Assembly: GCA_026415695.1 (NCBI GenBank)
Contig: JAOAGP010000009.1
Location: 1 to 60,109, forward strand
Direction: 5' to 3'
DNA from: Thermodesulfovibrionales bacterium
GTDB taxonomy: Bacteria; Nitrospirota; Thermodesulfovibrionia; Thermodesulfovibrionales; Dissulfurispiraceae
Length of the DNA stretch: 60,109 nucleotides
How positions within the stretch are numbered: position 1 is the first letter of the stretch; each line of letters starts with the position of its first letter. A program made the position numbers and the translations under genes. This document shows, one piece after another, positions 40,870 through 50,332 of this stretch. Under the pieces are notes generated by a model. The model made no database searches and was not told the origin of the DNA. It worked only from the letters and a program-made list of their open reading frames with translations.

Positions 40870-43578
40870 ATGTCCATTAAGTATCTTGATGCCTTTTTCA
40901 ATCCAAAACGAATAGCAGTTATTGGTGCAAGCGAAGACAAAACCTCTTATGGTTACTTTGTCTTTAGGAATCTCATTGGCAGAGGATATAAAGGGATTGT
41001 ATATCCTGTAACGGATAAATATCAAGGGGTTCAAGGTGTAGAGGCTTATAAAAGTATTACTGCAATCCCTCACCCTATAGACCTTGCAGTCATTGCCAAT
41101 CCATATGATGACATTTACAGCACACTTGATGAATGCGGTGTAAAGGATGTAAAGGGAGTAATACTTCTATCACCTAATTTTGATGCCCGCTTTCATAATC
41201 ATAAAGAGATTGAGAATCAGATTAAGCATTTGTCCTCTATTTATGGTTTTAGGGTATTAGGACCTAATTCTCTTGGTTTTTTGAGACCTTCAAAGAATCT
41301 AAATGTAAGCATACTCCCACATAATGTGCAAAAGGGAAACATCGCCCTAATTTCGCAAGGTGGAATATTTTCAGCTGCCTTTCTTGAGAGGGCTGTTAGT
41401 AAAAATGTTGGATTCAGTTATTTTATCTCGCTTGGTGAGAAGATAGATATTGACTTTTCAGACTTAATAGATTATTTAGGCATTGACCCTGAAACCAAGG
41501 CAATCATCCTCTATGTGCAAAGCATAAAGGTTGGAAGAAAGTTCATGGCTGCGGTCAAAAGTTTTGCAAGTAGTAAACCCATAGTAGTTGTGAAATCTGG
41601 TAAATATGGTGCAATGTTTAAACATGTTACCACTCCTGTTAAGTCCTCTGTTACACGCTCTGGGTTACTTGCAGTTTCAGACAGGGTATATGATGCAGCA
41701 TTTAAGAGGGCTGGTGCAGTTAGGGTTGATGAGATATTAGACCTCTTTTACATGACTGAAACCCTTGCAAAACAAAAAAGACCAAGGGGTAAGAGATTGG
41801 CTATTGTTACAAATGCCATAGGTGCATCAGAACTTGCGGTAGACGCACTCCTTAAACTTGAAGGCGAACTTGCCGAACTTCAGCATGAAACGCTGTCAAA
41901 CATTGAGGCGTGTTTGACCATTAAAAGAAAGGTTTATAATCCTGTCTATCTTTTATCTGATTGCTCCCCGCAAGAATACGAGCATACTATTAAGCAATTC
42001 ATGAAAGATCAAAATGTAGATGGCATATTAATCTTATATGTGCCTTTCCCGGGACAAAATCCAAGATTATTTGCAGAAACTGTATTAAATGCCATAAAGA
42101 CAAACCCGAATATGCCTATATTTACAACATGGATTGGGGATGAGACTGTCAGTTCTGCCAGAGAACTACTCAATAGTCATGCAATACCAACATTTGTAAC
42201 ACCAGAACAGGCGGTCAGAAGTTTTATATACATGTATCGTTATGATTACAATCTCAAACTACTTCAAGAAACCCCAGAGCTTATACTGAAAGATTTTGTC
42301 CCTGACTCACAAAAGGCAAAAGAGATTGTAAAAAAGGCTATTGAAGATAAAAGGATGGTATTGCAACTTCATGAGGTCAAACAAATCCTTGAGATATATG
42401 GTATCCCCATTATTGATACCTATCTTGTAAAGTCCGAACAAGAGGCAATAGATATAGCTGAAAGGATTGGCTATCCAGTTGTATTAAAGATAGATTCACA
42501 AAAGGTATTTCACAAATTAGAAAAAGGTGGGGTCAAACTCAATCTCAACGACAATCAATCTATAAAAGAGGCATTCAAAGAGATAATAACTCTTGCAAGA
42601 TCCATTGATGACCCTCATGCAAATGTGGTGGTTCAACCCATGATTATAAAAAGGGGTTTTGAACTTGCAATCGGTGCGAAAAAGGACTCAAGCTTCGGCA
42701 CTGTTATACTATTTGGCACAGGAGGGGAGTTTCTTGAGGCAATAAAGGATTTTTCAATTGCCCTTCCACCTTTAAATCAGGTGCTCGCAAAGAGGATGAT
42801 GGAAGAAACCAAGATTTACAAATACTTGGCAGGAAGCCCTTCTTTTGCTGAAGTTTTAAGATATCTTGAGGAGATACTTGTTAAGTTTTCATGGTTGATA
42901 GTTGACTTCCCCCAATTTAAAGAGATTGATATCAATCCATTTTTGGTGTCAGAAAAGGGCGGTTATGCACTTGATGCCGGTATCTTACTTGATGAGGACT
43001 ACATTAAAGAAGGGGTTGAGCACAAAGACGAGTTGTTTCCACATCATCTGTGTATTAATCCTTATCCTTTTAAATACATAAGAAGGTTTAACACAATGGA
43101 TGGACAGGAGATAACCGTGAGACCTATAAGGGCAGAAGATGAACCCCTTATATACGAACTTTTTAAATCCCTTTCGGAAGAGACCATTCAGTTTAGATTC
43201 TGCCAAAAATTAGTTGATATACCACACGAAAAACTCGTTCGTTATTGTCAGATTGATTACGATAGAGAGCTTGCATTTGTTGCATCTGTGAAGGATGAAA
43301 ACGGTAAAGAGTCTGTGATTGCAGATATACGCTTAAGTAGGATGCCTGATTTAGAAAATGCAGAACTTGCAATACTTGTCTCAGATAAATGGCAAGGAAA
43401 AGGCATTGGAAATATCCTCATGCAATATTGTATCCAGATTGCCCATGAAATAGGGCTTAAATCTCTGTGGATGGAGATATTAAAAAATAACAGCAGGATG
43501 CTTAATCTGGGTATTAAAAATGGCTTTAAACAAGCCTACGACGATGAAGATATGGTGAGGGTTGTCTTGCAGTTGTAG
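40870..43578 (+). CDS. ADP-forming acyl-CoA ligase fused to GNAT acetyltransferase
   Basis: A 902-residue protein. Order: CoA-binding domain (about 8-135, AVIGASEDKTSYGY), two succinyl-CoA-ligase-like domains (about 145-450), ATP-grasp domain (about 495-720, HEVKQILEIYGIPIIDTYLV, GYPVVLKIDS), and C-terminal GNAT (about 740-902, VRPIRAEDEPLI, WQGKGIGNILMQYC). This is the AcdAB/PatZ-like architecture. It could make ATP from acetyl-CoA or another acyl-CoA, or act as a protein lysine acetyltransferase; the adjacency to korAB favours acyl-CoA metabolism. Catalytic competence of the ligase part was not verified residue by residue. Confidence 0.88.
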   Translation: MSIKYLDAFFNPKRIAVIGASEDKTSYGYFVFRNLIGRGYKGIVYPVTDKYQGVQGVEAYKSITAIPHPIDLAVIANPYDDIYSTLDECGVKDVKGVILLSPNFDARFHNHKEIENQIKHLSSIYGFRVLGPNSLGFLRPSKNLNVSILPHNVQKGNIALISQGGIFSAAFLERAVSKNVGFSYFISLGEKIDIDFSDLIDYLGIDPETKAIILYVQSIKVGRKFMAAVKSFASSKPIVVVKSGKYGAMFKHVTTPVKSSVTRSGLLAVSDRVYDAAFKRAGAVRVDEILDLFYMTETLAKQKRPRGKRLAIVTNAIGASELAVDALLKLEGELAELQHETLSNIEACLTIKRKVYNPVYLLSDCSPQEYEHTIKQFMKDQNVDGILILYVPFPGQNPRLFAETVLNAIKTNPNMPIFTTWIGDETVSSARELLNSHAIPTFVTPEQAVRSFIYMYRYDYNLKLLQETPELILKDFVPDSQKAKEIVKKAIEDKRMVLQLHEVKQILEIYGIPIIDTYLVKSEQEAIDIAERIGYPVVLKIDSQKVFHKLEKGGVKLNLNDNQSIKEAFKEIITLARSIDDPHANVVVQPMIIKRGFELAIGAKKDSSFGTVILFGTGGEFLEAIKDFSIALPPLNQVLAKRMMEETKIYKYLAGSPSFAEVLRYLEEILVKFSWLIVDFPQFKEIDINPFLVSEKGGYALDAGILLDEDYIKEGVEHKDELFPHHLCINPYPFKYIRRFNTMDGQEITVRPIRAEDEPLIYELFKSLSEETIQFRFCQKLVDIPHEKLVRYCQIDYDRELAFVASVKDENGKESVIADIRLSRMPDLENAELAILVSDKWQGKGIGNILMQYCIQIAHEIGLKSLWMEILKNNSRMLNLGIKNGFKQAYDDEDMVRVVLQL

Positions 43579-44330
43579 GACTGTTTTTTTTCTGTAAGAT
43601 ATTTCCAGTATCTTTGAGGCATGCACCTTTTCTGGAGTTTGGGATTTATTCTGCTTTCAATCTTTAAAGAATCAAAATAACACCTCCACAACGCTCTGAT
43701 ATCCTCATCATCTTCAACATCAACATTGTCATCAATGTTTACCTGATAGGTCTTTCTTGATGTTTGTTCATACAACACTGCTAATCCCCTTTTGACATCG
43801 TGTATTATCCATGTCTGGTCATTAAACCTACCTACAAAATGGGGGATTATTAGTGAAATGATATTATGGTCAGGTTCAAATGATGCGTAATATATGTCAT
43901 CTCTTGTCTTTTGAAATCTCATCAACCCATAAAATCTATGGCACTCCCTTTTAACCTTACTACACATGTTGTTTATATCAAAAACATACTCATCGGTTGT
44001 TTTTTTAAGGTAGTGCTGACCTAACTTGAGTCCTCTTATGATGTAATGAAGTGTTGTAATCTCAAAACCTTTAATCTCGGAAAGATACGCATAAAAAATT
44101 CTTTTAATCACATCAGGATGGATGCGGGTTTTTAGATACAACAAGAAAGAGTTTATATCAGTCTGATTACAATTCGTTACCTCAACTACTTCTTCAAATA
44201 TGGTTGGGATATGCATATCTTTAGAGACGATATCATTGGGTATAGTTTTAGACATCACCAGATATCTTATTGCAGATATAAAACCCTCAATGCTTGCATC
44301 ATAGATTACTGTTTGATTGGTATGAATCAT
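43536..44330 (-). CDS. DUF4130 (TIGR03915-type) probable DNA metabolism protein
   Basis: A 264-residue protein matching the DUF4130 pattern: an opening VIYDASIEGFISAIRY, then ECHRFYGLMRFQKTRDDIYYASFEPDHNIISLIIPHF, DQTWIIHDVKRGLAVLYE, and RINPKLQKRCMPQRYWKYLTEK. In other genomes it partners a radical-SAM protein or is fused to UdgX-type uracil-DNA glycosylase; neither is visible here. Its ATG overlaps the OGT-like gene stop by four bases, an unusual operon partner. Its last 43 bases overlap the convergent acyl-CoA ligase gene, both readings being well supported. Confidence 0.8.
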   Translation of the reverse strand: MIHTNQTVIYDASIEGFISAIRYLVMSKTIPNDIVSKDMHIPTIFEEVVEVTNCNQTDINSFLLYLKTRIHPDVIKRIFYAYLSEIKGFEITTLHYIIRGLKLGQHYLKKTTDEYVFDINNMCSKVKRECHRFYGLMRFQKTRDDIYYASFEPDHNIISLIIPHFVGRFNDQTWIIHDVKRGLAVLYEQTSRKTYQVNIDDNVDVEDDEDIRALWRCYFDSLKIESRINPKLQKRCMPQRYWKYLTEKKQSYNCKTTLTISSSS

Positions 44331-45970
44331 TTGTGATGATTGTATAGGTTTAACAAGACACCTTCAAATCTCTGTGTAAATGTTTTACCATCGGTCAATA
44401 TGCTACTTAAAAGTCTTTCTCTTAATCCCTTTTTATACCCTACTATCCTTGATGGATCAAGCGATAGGGTTTTGCAGATGGATACAAAATCATCATGATT
44501 ATTAGCAATGAGTTCATCACAACCGAGGTTTTTCAAAACACTGTAGCCCACCCTTGAGCGATGAGTATTGCCTACTAAAGTAACAACAGGTGTCCCCATA
44601 ATCAAAGACTCAAAGGTGGTTGTAGTGCCATTATATGGAAAAGTATCAAGTGAAATGTCTATCATATTATAAACCTCAAGATGGTTATAAAATCCCTTCA
44701 CATAACCTAAAAGTATTAGCCTCTTTTCATCAATACCCCTTTGCATAAACCTTGTCAATATCCTTGTTTTTACAGAGTCATCGTTTAGTGCCTTTGATTT
44801 TATCAAAAGCCTTGCCCCTTCAATATTCAGCAAGACATCTGCCCATAGGTCAATCGTAAAGTCATTTACCTTTGAGATGTTGTTTAAGGAGCCGAATGTT
44901 AAATAACCATTTTTTAAAAATGGAGGATCTAAACAAGGTGGTAAGTTTCCATCAGGACAAAAACACAAAAAACAATCCTTGAGTCTTATAAGTCTTTCTG
45001 TATTGAAGCCATCTGTTAGAACATCAGGGTCAGTAAAGTCATCTACGATTCTATAGTCCATACTTAAAAGCCCTGTCGTGTTTGGGTATCCCAAATATGT
45101 TATTTGTATAGGAGAGGGTCTCATAGCAAATACTGGAAGTCTGTTGTATTCAGTATGACCTGCAAGGTCAATGAGTATATCTACATCATCAAGTAGGATT
45201 TTTCGGTATAATTCCTCATGTGTCATGTGATGGACATCAATCCAAACATCAGATAACCGTTTAAAAACCTCTGTGTATGTATCCCCTTTAAACACATCAG
45301 AATAGCAATATATCTCAAAACAACTTCTATCGTGGCAATGAAGTATTGGCAGTAAAAAGTAAGATACAGAGTGTCTTCTGAAGTCCTGTGAGACATATCC
45401 AAGCCTAATCCTTCCTTTAGGCTTAATACTTCTTTTTTCCTTCTTTTCAAATATCTCGCCATATCTTTTGTGTGCCTCAAAGATTTCTGTATCTGAAACA
45501 GCATGACTGTAGTTCATTGAAAGCAAGAGATTACTAAAGACCTCTGGATTAAGTGGATTTACCATTAGGGCATCATGATAGAATTTCATTGCCTCGCCCA
45601 AGAAACCTTGTGCCAATGAGACATTACCTAAACCGTTTAGAGACTCAAACATCTGAGGATTTAATGACAAGGCAAGTTCGTAGTAATACCTCGCCTCTGA
45701 TAGCCTTCCTAATTCTTTTAAGACATTTGCAAGGTTGCAAAACACCTCTTGTGTTGATAAGCCATAATTAATTGCATTTTTGTAATGTTGTTCAGCAGGG
45801 ATGTATTTGCCTTGTCGGGCTAATATGTTTGCGATGTTGTAATATGGGACTGGATTACTTCTATCAACTATGAGTGCCTTGCGATAATGTCTTAATGCCT
45901 CGTCGTATTTAGACTCCAAAAAGAGATTATTTGCTATATCAAGGTGTCTTGTTATCTCGTTCAGACTCAT
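44327..45970 (-). CDS. TPR protein with O-GlcNAc-transferase-like glycosyltransferase domain
   Basis: A 547-residue protein. Four to five TPR repeats (about 5-150, e.g. NIANILARQGKYIPAEQHYKNAI) lead into an OGT/SPINDLY-type GT41 domain (about 190-547: RLGYVSQDFRRHSVSYFLLPIL, DILIDLAGHTEYNRLPVFAMRPSPIQITYLGYPNTTGL, DTFPYNGTTTTFESLIMGTPVVTLVG, RSRVGYSVLKNLG). Such enzymes transfer a sugar from a nucleotide donor to Ser/Thr of cytoplasmic or surface proteins such as flagellin. It overlaps the preceding glycosyltransferase by 32 bases. Confidence 0.9.
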   Translation of the reverse strand: MSLNEITRHLDIANNLFLESKYDEALRHYRKALIVDRSNPVPYYNIANILARQGKYIPAEQHYKNAINYGLSTQEVFCNLANVLKELGRLSEARYYYELALSLNPQMFESLNGLGNVSLAQGFLGEAMKFYHDALMVNPLNPEVFSNLLLSMNYSHAVSDTEIFEAHKRYGEIFEKKEKRSIKPKGRIRLGYVSQDFRRHSVSYFLLPILHCHDRSCFEIYCYSDVFKGDTYTEVFKRLSDVWIDVHHMTHEELYRKILLDDVDILIDLAGHTEYNRLPVFAMRPSPIQITYLGYPNTTGLLSMDYRIVDDFTDPDVLTDGFNTERLIRLKDCFLCFCPDGNLPPCLDPPFLKNGYLTFGSLNNISKVNDFTIDLWADVLLNIEGARLLIKSKALNDDSVKTRILTRFMQRGIDEKRLILLGYVKGFYNHLEVYNMIDISLDTFPYNGTTTTFESLIMGTPVVTLVGNTHRSRVGYSVLKNLGCDELIANNHDDFVSICKTLSLDPSRIVGYKKGLRERLLSSILTDGKTFTQRFEGVLLNLYNHHK

Positions 45971-48900
45971 AGATTAGTCTTTTCAGAATATCTAATGTCC
46001 TTTTTGCAGTGATATTTCCATCGTCTATCTTTAGTGCTTTGTCAACAAAGGATAGAGCATCCTCATATTGCCCTTTTATCATCTTGAGATTTGCAAGGTT
46101 GAGATAGCAATCAATATCATCTGTAAAACCTAATTCAATAAACCTTTGCCATAATTGTATCGCTTCATCAATCTTGCCTAAAGCCCCTGACACTATGGCA
46201 AGTTCCTTGATTGATTTCTTATCGTTCGGGTCTTGGTTTAACTTCTCCTTCCCTAACTCGTAGTATTTTTCACCCTTTTGTCTGTCCTTATAGACATCCA
46301 ACTTGCCGTAATGATGTATGAAAAATGGTGCAGTTTTTATCTCCATCCCTAACGCCTTTATACAATCATCCACCATCTCATGAACCCTTCCCTTAAACCT
46401 AATGCGTCTGTCATTTGGAAATAGTCTGACCTTCATTGTAGGGATCCAACCAAGCCCTCTTTCTTCTGGATATGAATCATCATTTTCAATGAATCCAAGA
46501 AGGGTGTCTTGGTTATTATAATTACGAGTTACTATCTGATATGCAACATGCCTTTCTTTTACTAATTCACGGATAATATCATAATCCTGTGACGATATCA
46601 CCTCATCTGCATCAATTATCAATATCCATTTACCATTTGCATGTTCAACTGATATGTTTCTTGCTTTGCTAAAATCCTCATCCCACTTGTGATGAAATAT
46701 CTTAGCACCAAATATCTTCGCTAAATCTATAGTTCTATCTGAGGAACCAGTGTCCACAACTATAATCTCATCTGCAATCGGAAGGACTGACAACAAACAA
46801 CTACATATATTTGTCTCTTCATCTTTTACGATCATACATACCGAAATGGAGTCTTCTTGACCTGTATTGTCTAAAAATCCTACCTTATCCCTTATCAATA
46901 AGGCATTGGAAATGTAACTGTCATCAAATCCAAAATTTACAAGATACCTGCAGATCTCCAATAGAGCATCCTTGTAATTACCCTGTTTTACCAAGACATC
47001 AATCAAAAAATTGGCAATCTTTCTACAGTGATTGTTTAATCTCAAGGCATCTCTGAATAGAGGCTCTGACCTATCATAGAGTTTATAGGTTGACACAAAC
47101 ATGTGATACAGGTCAGCAATGCGAGAAATACAGGGGTTTAGGATAAAAGCCCTTTCAATGTTTAAAAGTCCTTGTTCTCTGTTGTCTTCGCTGTATTGTA
47201 TCAAGCCCAAATCCCTGTAGGGCTCACCCCACGAAGGCATCTTTTTTATCACTGATTTAAGGAGGTCTGTTGCAATCGTTAAATTCCCCTTCTTGAAGTT
47301 CAAACACGCCAATACATATTCAAGTTTATAGTCTTTTAATTTGGCTAACTGAAACAAGGTTTCAGCCTCTTGTAGTCTGCTTGAGTGTATAAGTGATAGG
47401 ATTAGATAAAAGTCGTCTTCTTCATCCTTGTATTTAAGGGAATTGGCTATCTTGATGACATCATCATACATACTTGACAGATAAAGTATCCTCAACAATG
47501 CAGATTGAAGGCAGTGGTTTTCAGGAAACATCTTAATCCCTTGCAGGATAGTCTTTACAGCATTATCTAAATCACTCATCAATTGAAGTTTGTAGGCATC
47601 ATTTATGATTTTTAAAATCAATAATCTTGAGCCCAATTCACTATTAGCGTCAATCCCGCCCCATTTTGATTCAAATACCTTTTTGTCTGATTTGTAGCGA
47701 AGTGTTGTGTCTGCTATGTGAACATACACATCTCCAGCAATCTCTATCTTAAAGCCCGATAATGCAGTCCTAATGCAGATGTCATTTAGGCAGTCCTTTA
47801 GATTTCTAAACCTCTCATCAAAGATACCAATGCTTGAAAAGATATCTATCTTTAATGTGAGACAATCAAAACATACATTCTGTGTTCTTATTGAACGATA
47901 GAGGTTTGATTGTCTATAATCGTTTGCAAACCCCCTCAACCCTTGAAAGTCCTTATAAGGCAATGGCATTAGTTTTAACAAGACATTCGTGACAGGGGAT
48001 GTAAGCATGATATCATCCCGTAGATGTGTTACCAGATGGTTTAGGGTTTTGTCAGCAAAGAGTATGTTGTCAGTGATAATGGCAACATTCTGACCCTTTA
48101 TCCTTGCTATGCTGTTATTTAGCATAAATCCCAAACCCTCTTTGTGATTCATATCTATTGGGATTACCTCAAAATTGCCTTCAGTAAAGGATGTTATTAA
48201 ATCTATAAGCGGTTCTTTATTTTGGGGGTCTTTTAAGATTGCGATAATCGACAAGATGTCTTTGTCAAATTCCATGATAGGTTGAAACGAATGTTTTCTA
48301 ATAATCTTGCCTCTGTGAGATGCCTCTCTGTAGAGGGTTATAATCCTTAAGTTTTCAAAATCCCTTCTGTTTTTATTGCTATGTTCAATGCTTTCATCAT
48401 GTTTGAGGTAAAGTCCTAACGGTTCATTGATGTGATAAAAAGTCTCCTCTTGTGATATCCGCAACCAAAATTCAGCATCCCCAGAGACGACTAAAGACTC
48501 ATCAAAGTAACCCCACTTTTCATGTAAAGATCTTCTCCACATTGGTTGAGGACCAATAAAACAGCCGTGATACAAGAGCTTGTCTCTATCCCAGTCAAAC
48601 CATGTATACCTGTCTTTTTTAGCACTACTTTCAAAGGTCTCATTTGGTGTATTGGTCACATACACATCGGCATAGACAAGTGCAATATGTGGCGAGGATT
48701 CAAGTATTGATGCCATCTTCTTTAGTGCTTGAGGGTGATGTCTATCATCTGTGTTGGCGTTAGTAATATATTTGCCACCACATGCCTGAATACCTGTATT
48801 CCATGCACCATAGACGGTTTGTCTTTGTTCTGTGCGGATATACTTGATGTGTGGGTATCTTTCTTGAAATTCCTTTACGATATCAGCCTCGTTCTCATCA

Positions 48901-49046
48901 GATGCTGAATCAACCACAACTATCTCAAGATTGCCTTCTTTGTATAAGGTCTGTGTGATGAGGTCTTCAAGACATCCCCTGATGAACCTTGAAGATCTAT
49001 ATGTAGAGACTATTGCAGATACTAAAAACTCGGTATGATGTGGCAA
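45939..49046 (-). CDS. Large glycosyltransferase, GT2-TPR-GT2-TPR
   Basis: A 1035-residue protein. An N-terminal GT2 domain (about 8-235, SAIVSTYRSSRFIRGCLEDL, NANTDDRHHPQAL), a second GT2-like region without clear catalytic Asp (about 265-460, LSIIAILKDPQNKEP), a TPR stretch (about 490-740), a second clear GT2 domain (about 750-960, SVCMIVKDEETNICSCLLSVL, VVDTGSSDRTIDLAKIFG, IIDADEV), and C-terminal TPRs. The start is TTG 49046, three bases after the upstream TPR gene; no ATG is better placed. It probably extends a glycan on a protein or lipid carrier with the OGT-like gene. Confidence 0.88.
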   Translation of the reverse strand: MPHHTEFLVSAIVSTYRSSRFIRGCLEDLITQTLYKEGNLEIVVVDSASDENEADIVKEFQERYPHIKYIRTEQRQTVYGAWNTGIQACGGKYITNANTDDRHHPQALKKMASILESSPHIALVYADVYVTNTPNETFESSAKKDRYTWFDWDRDKLLYHGCFIGPQPMWRRSLHEKWGYFDESLVVSGDAEFWLRISQEETFYHINEPLGLYLKHDESIEHSNKNRRDFENLRIITLYREASHRGKIIRKHSFQPIMEFDKDILSIIAILKDPQNKEPLIDLITSFTEGNFEVIPIDMNHKEGLGFMLNNSIARIKGQNVAIITDNILFADKTLNHLVTHLRDDIMLTSPVTNVLLKLMPLPYKDFQGLRGFANDYRQSNLYRSIRTQNVCFDCLTLKIDIFSSIGIFDERFRNLKDCLNDICIRTALSGFKIEIAGDVYVHIADTTLRYKSDKKVFESKWGGIDANSELGSRLLILKIINDAYKLQLMSDLDNAVKTILQGIKMFPENHCLQSALLRILYLSSMYDDVIKIANSLKYKDEEDDFYLILSLIHSSRLQEAETLFQLAKLKDYKLEYVLACLNFKKGNLTIATDLLKSVIKKMPSWGEPYRDLGLIQYSEDNREQGLLNIERAFILNPCISRIADLYHMFVSTYKLYDRSEPLFRDALRLNNHCRKIANFLIDVLVKQGNYKDALLEICRYLVNFGFDDSYISNALLIRDKVGFLDNTGQEDSISVCMIVKDEETNICSCLLSVLPIADEIIVVDTGSSDRTIDLAKIFGAKIFHHKWDEDFSKARNISVEHANGKWILIIDADEVISSQDYDIIRELVKERHVAYQIVTRNYNNQDTLLGFIENDDSYPEERGLGWIPTMKVRLFPNDRRIRFKGRVHEMVDDCIKALGMEIKTAPFFIHHYGKLDVYKDRQKGEKYYELGKEKLNQDPNDKKSIKELAIVSGALGKIDEAIQLWQRFIELGFTDDIDCYLNLANLKMIKGQYEDALSFVDKALKIDDGNITAKRTLDILKRLIYESERDNKTP

Positions 49047-49051
49047 TGGCT

Positions 49052-49540
49052 TTAAGGCTTATTTTTTATTTCTTCAATCAAGTCAATATTGTCCATTGCT
49101 GTAATGTTCCACGGCTCTATCTCAAGCACCTTATCGTAGAAGAATTGCGCATCGTCATATCTCTTGATGTAGGCACAGATGTTTCCTAATGTAAGGTAAA
49201 CCTCAATGTTTTCATTGTCAATCTCAAGTATTCTTACATACAACCTTAAAGCATCCTCAAGTCTTCCGTATTGGACAAGATAAAAGTCTGCAAGATTTTT
49301 TAGGTAGTTTATATTATTACCATCAAGTTCTACAGCCCTTTCATAAAGTGTCAGAGCCTTTTCGTCATCACCTTTTTCTTGATATATAACAGCAAGATTG
49401 TTTATTGCAGGGTGGAATTGTGGATATTGCGTTATGAAATCTTCAAGTGCCTTTATTGTTTCTTCATCTTGAGGGTTGGATAAAACCCTTTCATAAATCT
49501 CAGTCATGTATTGTCTTTCAGCATCTTTAAAATCGGACAT
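49052..49540 (-). CDS. Small TPR-repeat protein
   Basis: A 162-residue soluble protein made almost only of TPR repeats (about four, e.g. NNLAVIYQEKGDDEKALTLYERAVELD, and LTLGNICAYIKRYDDAQFFYDKVLEIE). It starts after AAGGAGA and leads the four-gene glycosyltransferase operon. Likely an adaptor that holds the protein acceptor or the other enzymes. Confidence 0.85.
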   Translation of the reverse strand: MSDFKDAERQYMTEIYERVLSNPQDEETIKALEDFITQYPQFHPAINNLAVIYQEKGDDEKALTLYERAVELDGNNINYLKNLADFYLVQYGRLEDALRLYVRILEIDNENIEVYLTLGNICAYIKRYDDAQFFYDKVLEIEPWNITAMDNIDLIEEIKNKP

Positions 49541-49598
49541 TTTGTTTTTCTCCTTGTTAAAAGTTATATAAAAAATTATCGTCTTGCTTTTGGATAAC

Positions 49599-50318
49599 TT
49601 AATTTGATGACAAACGGATTAGCGACTTCATATCACTTACAGCCTTTTGCATCCCTACTAATACCGCCCTTGATACGATACTATGACCGATGTATAACCC
49701 CCTAATCTCTTTGATTGATGCAATCCTTGAGACATTAAAATAGTTTAACCCATGTCCTGCATTTGTAACTATGCCAATATCTTTTGCATATCTAACGGCA
49801 TTTAATACATTCTGAAATTGTGTGTCTTTTTCATCACCTCTTGCATTGGCATAAAAACCCGTGTGTATCTCTACCATATCAAATCCCAATTCTTTTGCAG
49901 TCAGGATGTCCTCATGATTAGGATTGACGAAAACGCTAATCTTAATACCCCTGTCCTTTATCCTTTTTACCTTTTGTCTCAAGTCCTCTTTGATGATGCT
50001 AAAATCTATTCCACCCTCAGTAGTAAGTTCTGCCCTCTTTTCTGGCACAATGGTTACTAAATCAGGCAGTGTCTGTAAGGCAATACCTACCATTTCATCG
50101 GTTGCAGCCATCTCAAGATTTAACTCACAGGTGACCACCTCTCGTAACAACTTTAAATCTCTGTCGTTTACATGCCTTCTGTCTTCCCTTAAATGCAGTG
50201 TTATCCCATCTGCACCACCGAGTATAGCAAGTGTTGCTGCCATAACTGGATCAGGCTCATTTGAAAGCCTTGCCTGCCTTAAGGTTGCGACATGGTCAAT
50301 ATTTACACTCAACAACAT
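49599..50318 (-). CDS. pdxJ: Pyridoxine 5'-phosphate synthase
   Basis: A 239-residue TIM barrel that makes pyridoxine phosphate from deoxyxylulose phosphate and aminoacetone phosphate. Seen: SVNIDHVATLRQAR, ITLHLREDRRHV, LEMAATDEMV, EIHTGFYA and NAGHGLNY. No Shine-Dalgarno before the ATG. It follows the acyl-CoA dehydrogenase by 14 bases on the same strand. Confidence 0.97.
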   Translation of the reverse strand: MLLSVNIDHVATLRQARLSNEPDPVMAATLAILGGADGITLHLREDRRHVNDRDLKLLREVVTCELNLEMAATDEMVGIALQTLPDLVTIVPEKRAELTTEGGIDFSIIKEDLRQKVKRIKDRGIKISVFVNPNHEDILTAKELGFDMVEIHTGFYANARGDEKDTQFQNVLNAVRYAKDIGIVTNAGHGLNYFNVSRIASIKEIRGLYIGHSIVSRAVLVGMQKAVSDMKSLIRLSSN

Positions 50319-50332
50319 ATCTTTATAGATGA

